Origin: an uncultured Chitinophagaceae bacterium
GTDB lineage: Bacteria; Bacteroidota; Bacteroidia; Chitinophagales; Chitinophagaceae
Reading direction: 5' to 3'
Assembly (NCBI GenBank): GCA_903841915.1
Contig: CAIMKO010000363.1
Coordinates: forward strand, 1 to 12,128
DNA length: 12,128 nt
Part shown: positions 6,739 through 12,128 of the stretch, in pieces
How positions within the stretch are numbered: the first letter of the stretch is position 1
Layout of the letters: each line of letters starts with the position of its first letter
The notes under the pieces: model-generated
Told to the model about the DNA's origin: nothing
Seen by the model: the letters and a program-made list of their open reading frames with translations, nothing else
Databases searched by the model: none
Made by a program: the position numbers and the translations under genes

Positions 6739-8523
6739 TTATTTCTTTTGTTTTGCCGCCCATGCATCCATTTTCTTTTCTACAATTTCCAGAGGCAAAC
6801 AACCATCTTTCAAAAACTCATCATGAAAAGCAGATAGTTTAAAATGATCACCCAATTGTTCCTGATATTTATTTCTTAATTCACGAATTTTTAATGCCCC
6901 TATCTTATAACTCAATGCCTGTCCGGGTATTGCCATATAACGCTCTATCTCAGCGGTGGCAGCCTCTTCACTGATAGCCTCATTATCCATCATGTATTTA
7001 ATTGCAGCTTCTCTTGTCATTCCTTTTACGTGTATTCCGGGGTCGACTACCAAACGTATGGCACGATGAATTTCATCGCCCAAAGCCCCCATGTATTGAT
7101 AGGGATCTGTATACAAGCCTAATTCTTTTCCCAAACTTTCGCAATATAAAGCATAGCCTTCGCCATAAGCGCCATACCATAAGAAACGACGGAACTTAGG
7201 AAGCTTCTCATTTTCCATTTGCAATGACCCCTGATAATGATGACCAGGAATTGCTTCATGCAAAAACAAACTTTCCATCCCACTCGTTGTATTGAATTTT
7301 GTTGCGTCTAAAATAGGAATATAAAAAATACCCGGACGAGAACCATCCGGCGAACCCGGATTATACTCAGCACTAGCGCTCGCTGCACGAAATGCTTCTG
7401 TTTGACGAATCTCGAATTTTGATTTCGGAACCCTACCAAACATAGTTTTTAAATTAGGTTCCATCTTCGTATGTATGGCATGAAAAGCATTCAACACTTC
7501 TTCAGGCGTTTTATAAGGTGTGAACTGTTTATCTGTTTTCATGAATTCGAAGAAAGCTTTCAGATCACCTTTAAAACCAACTGTATTTTTAACACTATCC
7601 ATCAAATCGCGGATACGTTTTACTTCCGATAATCCTGTATTATAAATTTCATCAGCTGTTTTGGCAGTGGTGGTCCATAATGCTATATCATATTCATACA
7701 AAGCGGCGCCATTAGGCAATGCGCTGATACCGCTTGTATTTCTCGCTTTGGGCAGGTATTCATTCTTTAGAAAATCACCCAATGTTTTGTAAGATGTGAG
7801 TATATTTTTTTGAATGGAAATTGTAAATGCATCCGTTAATCTCTTTTTATCTGCATCAGAAAACTCTTTGGGCAATTTATTGATGGGACCGTAAAATAAA
7901 CTCTTTGTTACGTCATTCACCAGCATTGCATCCATTTGCGGGATCATCTTTTGCACCAATGCTTTCGACAAAACATAATTTGCGGCAATACCCTTCCGGA
8001 AATAAATAATGGCGCTGTCTGTCCATGTACTAAATCCATCCATTCGCTTTAACCAGTCTTCATAATCTTTCACTGTTTTGAAAGGCTGATTACCTGCGCC
8101 ACTTCCCAATTCGCCAAAATCTAAGGTCATTCCCCAGAATTGATTGGTAGGAATATAATTGGTATGGAATTTAAATCCTTCCAGATTTAATTCCATCTCG
8201 CGTTTAAAAATATCGTAACTAATCTGATCATTTGCATTCAATTGTTCTCTGTCGAATCTTGTAACATATACGAGGTAGCGATTGTAGAACTCTTTTAATT
8301 TCTTTCGATAATCATCTGTAAAATCTACATAGAGTTTATCATTGTATCGCGGATCGCCGATGGCAGTGGCTTCTAAAGGATACAATTGCAAGCGTTCTTC
8401 ATAATATTTATCGAATAATGCAGACAGTTCTTTATTGTCCTGATTTTGTTGATTGGTATTGCTGAGTTTGCAAGCACTGAAAAAAGCAAAAAAGGCCGCT
8501 GAATATAGAACTAATTTTTTCAT
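6739..8523 (-). CDS. DUF885 family lipoprotein, likely metallopeptidase
   Basis: A 594-residue envelope protein of the DUF885 family, which covers poorly characterised, probably zinc-dependent peptidases. Residues 1-18 form a lipoprotein-type signal ending FFSAC with Cys18 as the lipidated residue; a Phe at position -3 makes the lipobox slightly unusual but acceptable. The catalytic core is visible as LHEAIPGHHYQ (421-431), in which His422, Glu423 and His428 or His429 fit the HE-x-x-PGH pattern of the family, then EGYALYCESLG (455-465), giving a further Glu. Length is normal and no lesion is seen. It follows the dehydrogenase gene after 48 bases and may share its transcript, though no functional link is obvious. 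Peptide substrates are the usual guess; specificity is unknown. Confidence 0.9.
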   Translation of the reverse strand: MKKLVLYSAAFFAFFSACKLSNTNQQNQDNKELSALFDKYYEERLQLYPLEATAIGDPRYNDKLYVDFTDDYRKKLKEFYNRYLVYVTRFDREQLNANDQISYDIFKREMELNLEGFKFHTNYIPTNQFWGMTLDFGELGSGAGNQPFKTVKDYEDWLKRMDGFSTWTDSAIIYFRKGIAANYVLSKALVQKMIPQMDAMLVNDVTKSLFYGPINKLPKEFSDADKKRLTDAFTISIQKNILTSYKTLGDFLKNEYLPKARNTSGISALPNGAALYEYDIALWTTTAKTADEIYNTGLSEVKRIRDLMDSVKNTVGFKGDLKAFFEFMKTDKQFTPYKTPEEVLNAFHAIHTKMEPNLKTMFGRVPKSKFEIRQTEAFRAASASAEYNPGSPDGSRPGIFYIPILDATKFNTTSGMESLFLHEAIPGHHYQGSLQMENEKLPKFRRFLWYGAYGEGYALYCESLGKELGLYTDPYQYMGALGDEIHRAIRLVVDPGIHVKGMTREAAIKYMMDNEAISEEAATAEIERYMAIPGQALSYKIGALKIRELRNKYQEQLGDHFKLSAFHDEFLKDGCLPLEIVEKKMDAWAAKQKK

Positions 8524-8571
8524 GACATTATTTTGAAGGATGAATATAAAACTTTGCGAGGTTTATAAAGA

Positions 8572-9420
8572 TTAATATTGATAAAAACCTTTACCAGATT
8601 TTCTGCCTAGCGCTCCTTCCGTTACTTTTTGTTGCTGAATATGGGATGGTTTCAATCTTTCGGGTTTATCCAATGCTTCCCAAACAATTTTACTTACGCT
8701 GTAATTGATATCTATGCCGATCAGATCCATCAATTTAAAGGGACCCATTTTAAATCCGCTGGCTTCCATTACTGTATCAACGGTTTCAATATCTGCCAAA
8801 CCTGCTTCCAATAATTTCATCGCTTCTAAATAATAATGTCGGGCAACCCTGTTCACAATAAAACCGGGAGCATCATTACAAAGCACAGGTATTTTATTTA
8901 ATTGCTTTGTAAAGGAAATGATCGTCTCAACAACAGAAGCATTTGTTTTATCTGTTTTAATTATTTCCACCAATTTCATGATCGGTGCAGGATTAAAAAA
9001 ATGCATCCCTATTAATTGCGAAGGATGATCAATTTCTTTTGCAATTTCACTGATCGAGATAGACGAAGTATTTGTTGCGAAAATAGTTTGAGGCGAATTG
9101 ATGAGCGTTAATTGATTGAACAAATCAAGCTTCGCTTTTTTTTGTTCGCTGATGGCTTCAATAATGATATCAGCTTTGCACTCATTTATAATTGAAGTAA
9201 AGCTTAATCGTCTAATGATCTGTTCTTTTTCTGCGGCATCTATCTTTTCTTTTTGTAACAATAATTGCAAACGTTCATTCAAACCAGATCTGCTTTTTAC
9301 GATCATGTCTTCATTCACATCAAACAAAATTGTGGCAAAGCCGGATTGTGCACAAACCTGCGCAATGCCGCTGCCCATGGTTCCTGCACCGCAAACACAA
9401 ATAGTGGTTGACCGATTCAT
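8572..9420 (-). CDS. hbd: 3-hydroxyacyl-CoA (3-hydroxybutyryl-CoA) dehydrogenase
   Basis: A 282-residue cytoplasmic oxidoreductase that interconverts 3-hydroxyacyl-CoA and 3-oxoacyl-CoA. The Rossmann motif GAGTMG is at residues 11-16, and Asp34 at the end of the second strand suits NAD rather than NADP. Catalytic residues sit where the family has them: Ser119 in NTSS, His140 in GMHFFNPAP, Glu152 in LVEII and Asn190 in PGFIVNR. The C-terminal helical domain ends in LGRKSGKGFYQY. Length equals that of stand-alone Hbd/PaaH-type enzymes and lacks the hydratase half of FadB. An upstream TTG (9459) would add 13 residues; ATG at 9418-9420 gives the normal start. It could serve beta-oxidation, butyryl-CoA metabolism or phenylacetate breakdown; no pathway partners are in view. 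It diverges from the MerR-type gene. Confidence 0.93.
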   Translation of the reverse strand: MNRSTTICVCGAGTMGSGIAQVCAQSGFATILFDVNEDMIVKSRSGLNERLQLLLQKEKIDAAEKEQIIRRLSFTSIINECKADIIIEAISEQKKAKLDLFNQLTLINSPQTIFATNTSSISISEIAKEIDHPSQLIGMHFFNPAPIMKLVEIIKTDKTNASVVETIISFTKQLNKIPVLCNDAPGFIVNRVARHYYLEAMKLLEAGLADIETVDTVMEASGFKMGPFKLMDLIGIDINYSVSKIVWEALDKPERLKPSHIQQQKVTEGALGRKSGKGFYQY

Positions 9421-9454
9421 ATTTGCAAGATACTTACATCTTTTCCACCTGCAT

Positions 9455-9474
9455 AACAAGTTGCAAAACTTGTT
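9455..9474. promoter_or_regulatory. 20-base interrupted palindrome, candidate operator
   Basis: AACAAGTT-GCAA-AACTTGTT is a perfect eight-base inverted repeat around a four-base centre. It lies in the 69-base spacer between the divergent dehydrogenase (start 9420) and MerR-type (start 9490) genes. Its size and symmetry fit a dimeric-protein operator, and MerR-family proteins commonly bind interrupted palindromes in their own promoter regions. Because the genes diverge, a terminator here makes no sense. Binding by the neighbouring regulator is inference. I did not find a convincing Bacteroidota -33/-7 promoter pair around it. Confidence 0.5.
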
Positions 9475-9489
9475 TGCTATTTTTACAAT

Positions 9490-10032
9490 ATGGGATTAGA
9501 GCAATTAAATTTATTTTCCTTAGGTGACCTTCCTCCCAAACTGGAGAAGAATAAGACTGTTTTTGCTGATAAGAAGATAAAGGTTAAAGTAAAAAATAAA
9601 AATAAAGAACCGCTGCTCACCAAAAATCCGGAAGAAAAAAGAGGCAGAAAATCCACCAAAGAAATTTATGCCTCTGCTGATCTTATCGATATTCCGGATG
9701 ATGAATCACTCAATCAAAAATTATATTACAGTATCAGCGAAGTGGCGGGATGGTTTAATCTTACAACGTCACAAATCCGTTTCTGGGAAAATGAGTTTGA
9801 TATTTTACAACCCCGCAAAAATAGAAAAGGAGATAGATTGTTTCGTGTTGAAGACATCAAGAATCTGCAGTTAATCTATTATTTACTGCGTAACCGGAAA
9901 TTCAGCATTGAAGGTGCCAAAGAATATTTAAAAGGCAATCAAAATAAAGCAGCATTGCATCATCAACTTTCTGAATCTTTAACGAAGTTCAAATTATTTT
10001 TACTCGAATTGAAAGCTAATTTAGGTTCCTGA
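9490..10032 (+). CDS. MerR-type transcriptional regulator
   Basis: A 180-residue DNA-binding protein. Residues about 79-148 are a MerR-type winged helix: YYSISEVAGWFNLTTSQIRF carries the first helix-turn-helix, WENEFDILQPRKNRKGDRLF holds the wing, and VEDIKNLQLIYYLLRNRKFSIEGAKEYL completes the domain. The C-terminal 30 residues (ALHHQLSESLTKFKLFLLEL) probably form a dimer helix, with no metal-binding cysteines or large effector domain. About 75 residues precede the HTH, more than in classical MerR proteins: QLNLF at residues 5-9, a Lys-rich stretch at 28-39, and KRGRKS at 50-55. The ATG at 9490 lacks a Shine-Dalgarno. The thioredoxin-fold gene follows after 27 bases, so they probably form one unit. 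The inducing signal and targets are not evident. Confidence 0.88.
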   Translation: MGLEQLNLFSLGDLPPKLEKNKTVFADKKIKVKVKNKNKEPLLTKNPEEKRGRKSTKEIYASADLIDIPDDESLNQKLYYSISEVAGWFNLTTSQIRFWENEFDILQPRKNRKGDRLFRVEDIKNLQLIYYLLRNRKFSIEGAKEYLKGNQNKAALHHQLSESLTKFKLFLLELKANLGS

Positions 10033-10059
10033 TTTTTTCGTCAACTTAATACTTTGATC

Positions 10060-10584
10060 ATGAAGAAAATAATATTTTTATTTTTTTTGACTGTACTTGT
10101 GTCCTGTTCTTCTTTACATAAACTTTCCAAGATAGATTATTCAGTAGTCCCCGATGACAGGGCTAAGATCCTGAAAGGCAGCATCAATCGTTCACTCATT
10201 GAAAATGACAGTTCTTTTGCATGGTTCAAAGAAAATATGAAATGGGGGCAAGCAGATGAAGCTGCTGTAGCCGCATTTAAACAAAAAGGCAACCAATTTA
10301 AGCTGATCATTTTTGGCGGGACCTGGTGTGAGGATACACAAAATATATTACCTAAAATTTATCGTGTAGTGGATCAAAGTGGTTATCCCGAGAAAAACAT
10401 AGCACTGATCGCTGTTGATAGAAAAAAACAAACTATCAATGATCTTCATGTAGTTTATAAAATAATTAATGTGCCAACCATTATTGTTTTGAAAGATGGA
10501 AAGGAGATCGGGAGGGTGGTCGAATATGGAAAATCAGGTTCACCTGAAAAAGATTTGGCTGAGATCGTTCAGTCTATTAAGTGA
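10060..10584 (+). CDS. thioredoxin-fold lipoprotein with single active-site cysteine
   Basis: A 174-residue envelope lipoprotein: residues 1-15 are a signal ending LVSC, with Cys16 as the lipidated residue. The thioredoxin fold spans about 65-174, with FGGTWCEDTQ at 85-94 in the active-site position and the cis-proline loop NVPTIIV near 137-143, then LKDGKEIGRVVEY as the closing strands. The usual CxxC is CEDT here, so Cys90 stands alone and Thr93 replaces the second cysteine. Disulfide exchange by the normal two-cysteine route is therefore unlikely; a one-cysteine role or loss of redox function is more plausible. ATG at 10060-10062 is chosen over an in-frame TTG two codons earlier. Its stop at 10582-10584 abuts the stop of the convergent MscS gene. 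Confidence 0.85.
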   Translation: MKKIIFLFFLTVLVSCSSLHKLSKIDYSVVPDDRAKILKGSINRSLIENDSSFAWFKENMKWGQADEAAVAAFKQKGNQFKLIIFGGTWCEDTQNILPKIYRVVDQSGYPEKNIALIAVDRKKQTINDLHVVYKIINVPTIIVLKDGKEIGRVVEYGKSGSPEKDLAEIVQSIK

Positions 10585-10587
10585 TCA
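10582..10587. other. abutting convergent stop codons (TGATCA)
   Basis: The plus-strand TGA of the thioredoxin-fold gene (10582-10584) and the minus-strand TGA of the MscS-family gene (10585-10587) are adjacent and make the palindrome TGATCA. There is no intergenic base, so any transcription terminator for either gene must lie inside the opposite coding sequence. The mRNA ends are therefore expected to overlap. This is directly visible; the effect on expression is inference. Confidence 0.9.
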
Positions 10588-11682
10588 TTTATTCCTTACG
10601 ATAACGTCCATATTTTTTGCAGCTAATTCTATTTTATCTTTTTCAAGTAATGCGATCACGCTTAAATTAATTTCCTCCCGCAATGCAAAGAAAGCTTCTA
10701 TCTGCTGTGGCATTACTGTAAAATAATCAACAGCAATGATGTGAGCATTTTTTCCGGTATCCTGCAAATACACGAATGAGTCGGTTACATCTGCATGTTG
10801 TTTCATTAAGTTTTTAATCTCTGTTATTATGGTTTTTATCTGCCCGGAAGTTGTAGAAAAACTTAGCTCCAAACGGAGCTCCACCTTTCGTTCTGTTCGA
10901 AGTGTGATATTGTCGATAATGGTGTCTACCATTTGCTTGTTGGGGACTGAAATATAAGTTTTGCTCTCCGTTCTGATGCGCGTACTCCTTAATCCGATCT
11001 TTTCGATTACACCTGTGAAGTTTTGTACTTTAACGAGATCTCCCGTAATAAATGGTTTATCGAAAAAGATGATAAAAGAGGCAATTAAATTTTCTAGGCT
11101 TTCTCTTGTTGCAAGTGCCAATGCAGCACCAACAATACTTAATCCGGTTAATAAATTACCAATATCCTTATTAAAACCTAAACGCAATACAAGCAATACA
11201 CCGATTATGATTAATATTACCTTGAAGAAGTCTTTGAAAAAGACAATGAGTTGATTATCGGTTTTATCTTTAGTAAAATTTGCTTTTTCTTCTAAAATTT
11301 GTGCAATAAATTCAACGATACGTATACATAGCCTGATAAATAAAACCACAATAATAATTATACCGATAGTGCTTACAAGATCTTCGGTGCTTAAATGTTT
11401 ATGGTAGAGTGTGACTTTTAAAATTTCAGGAAAAGTCAATCTGTCTAATGCGGTATAAGCAATGAATACCAACAGAAACCTTTCCATTGGCTTGATAACA
11501 AGGCTAAGAAATGCATTCTTATTTTGCGATTTGTTTTTGTTAGTGATGATGCTCAATAATTTACTTGCCAGAAATCTTGACACCAATCTTTTGATCAGTA
11601 GCATCAAAACTATCGTGCCTATCACATAGAGATATTCCTCCACCGTATTATCTAAAAAATTATAGTTCAAAATCTCTTTCAT
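10585..11682 (-). CDS. MscS-family mechanosensitive ion channel
   Basis: A 365-residue inner-membrane channel that would open under membrane tension and release solutes during hypo-osmotic shock. Hydrophobic segments lie near residues 17-30, 66-80, 103-122 and 152-168; the pore-lining helix is about 175-208 (NLLTGLSIVGAALALATRES, then LENLIASFIIFFDKPF), with the Gly/Ala packing pattern typical of MscS. The beta domain follows at about 209-265 (ITGDLVKVQNFTGVIEKIGL, RSTRIRTESKTYISVPN) and the cytoplasmic alpha/beta region runs to the end. It has more membrane segments than the three of E. coli MscS, as in many larger relatives. ATG at 11680-11682 lies six bases after the lpxH stop, so it is very likely cotranscribed with lpxH. 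Confidence 0.92.
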   Translation of the reverse strand: MKEILNYNFLDNTVEEYLYVIGTIVLMLLIKRLVSRFLASKLLSIITNKNKSQNKNAFLSLVIKPMERFLLVFIAYTALDRLTFPEILKVTLYHKHLSTEDLVSTIGIIIIVVLFIRLCIRIVEFIAQILEEKANFTKDKTDNQLIVFFKDFFKVILIIIGVLLVLRLGFNKDIGNLLTGLSIVGAALALATRESLENLIASFIIFFDKPFITGDLVKVQNFTGVIEKIGLRSTRIRTESKTYISVPNKQMVDTIIDNITLRTERKVELRLELSFSTTSGQIKTIITEIKNLMKQHADVTDSFVYLQDTGKNAHIIAVDYFTVMPQQIEAFFALREEINLSVIALLEKDKIELAAKNMDVIVRNK

Positions 11683-11688
11683 GCTAAA

Positions 11689-12128
11689 TTATTCTTCCCA
11701 TTTTTTTAATTCAACATCTTTGCCATCAAAAGTGGCATAAGTAAAATTGCGGATCCAATCACCAAGGTTAATATATCGGCTATGATCGTTCAAAGTAAAA
11801 TCAATAGGATAATGCCGATGACCAAAAATAAAATAATCAAAATGTTCTTTTTGCAGGATCTCTTTGCAATAAATGATTAGCCATTCGCCATCTTCGCCCA
11901 GAAAATGCTCGTCACTTGTTCCGGTTTTTACTCTACTTTTTGTGCTTAAATAATTGGCTAAACCAATCCCCCATGTAGGATGCAGTTGACCAAACAGCCA
12001 CTGGCATAATTTGTTGCGGAAGATTTTTTTGATAAACTTATAGCCATGATCGCCGGGGCCTAACCCGTCACCATGACCTATATAAAATTTCTTATTGTTC
12101 CAAACAAATGTTTTGGGTTCGAAATAAA
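11689..12128 (-). CDS. lpxH: UDP-2,3-diacylglucosamine diphosphatase, 5' end beyond window
   Basis: The C-terminal 145 codons of an LpxH-type calcineurin-like phosphoesterase; the start lies outside the window. The enzyme splits UDP-2,3-diacylglucosamine to lipid X and UMP, a lipid A step at the cytoplasmic face of the inner membrane. Reading back from the TAA at 11689-11691 gives the metal-binding segments FYIGHGDGLGPGD and FGHRHYPIDF, followed by YINLGDWIRNFTYATFDG and the C-terminus LKKWEE. GHGD and GHRH are the last two metallophosphoesterase motifs; the first ones (DxH, GDxxD, GNHD) must lie beyond the edge. The Bacteroidota version is typically around 250 residues, so about 40 percent is missing. 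The family is clear; assignment to LpxH rather than another LpxH-like phosphoesterase rests on these motifs and length. Confidence 0.88.
   Translation of the reverse strand, partial: YFEPKTFVWNNKKFYIGHGDGLGPGDHGYKFIKKIFRNKLCQWLFGQLHPTWGIGLANYLSTKSRVKTGTSDEHFLGEDGEWLIIYCKEILQKEHFDYFIFGHRHYPIDFTLNDHSRYINLGDWIRNFTYATFDGKDVELKKWEE

Noticed and set aside
1..12128. A defence, mobile-element or biosynthetic system across the window
   Set aside because: All genes belong to common housekeeping or envelope families; I saw no transposase, integrase, nuclease, toxin-antitoxin pair, repeat array or large synthetase.

Overview
The window looks like chromosomal DNA of a Bacteroidota bacterium, most plausibly Chitinophagales/Chitinophagaceae. 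The grounds are AT-rich, closely packed genes with few Shine-Dalgarno sequences; a gldC gene, known from Bacteroidota; Bacteroidota-style lipoproteins; an Omp85-type outer-membrane protein; and an LpxH-type lipid A enzyme. The genus is a guess. Twelve genes are complete and two are cut by the window edges. I see no tRNA, rRNA, CRISPR array, insertion sequence or phage gene, and no intergenic gap exceeds about 155 bases.

Layout. Positions 1-9420 are all on the minus strand, so they read from right to left: an NAD-dependent 3-hydroxyacyl-CoA dehydrogenase (8572-9420), a DUF885 metallopeptidase-like lipoprotein (6739-8523), a GT-B glycosyltransferase (5486-6613), gldC (5077-5424), a YqeY/GatB-like protein (4598-5050), a CvpA-family membrane protein (4025-4561), an alpha/beta hydrolase (3092-3871), a CBS-CBS-ACT-like protein (2399-3058), a one-POTRA Omp85-like protein (831-2270) and NAD kinase (1-780, 3' end missing). 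Gaps of 26-61 bases inside the gldC-yqeY-cvpA and hydrolase-CBS blocks suggest cotranscription. Gaps of 125-155 bases (6614-6738, 3872-4024, 2271-2398) are the likely places for internal promoters or ends.

Positions 9490-10584 form a small plus-strand pair: a MerR-type regulator followed by a thioredoxin-fold lipoprotein. The regulator diverges from the dehydrogenase across a 69-base spacer that holds a perfect 20-base interrupted palindrome. From the right edge, a minus-strand pair follows: lpxH (11689-12128, 5' end missing) and an MscS-family channel (10585-11682). The MscS gene converges on the thioredoxin gene with no intergenic base; the two TGA stops form TGATCA.

Together the genes are mostly housekeeping and envelope functions: NADP supply, lipid A synthesis, outer-membrane insertion, a mechanosensitive channel, glycan synthesis, surface motility and acyl-CoA metabolism. 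I found no clearly new multi-gene system. The points most worth checking are the MerR-type regulator, with an N-terminal QLNLF motif resembling a sliding-clamp-binding peptide and a basic RGRK tail; the palindrome beside it; and the paired hairpins upstream of the glycosyltransferase.
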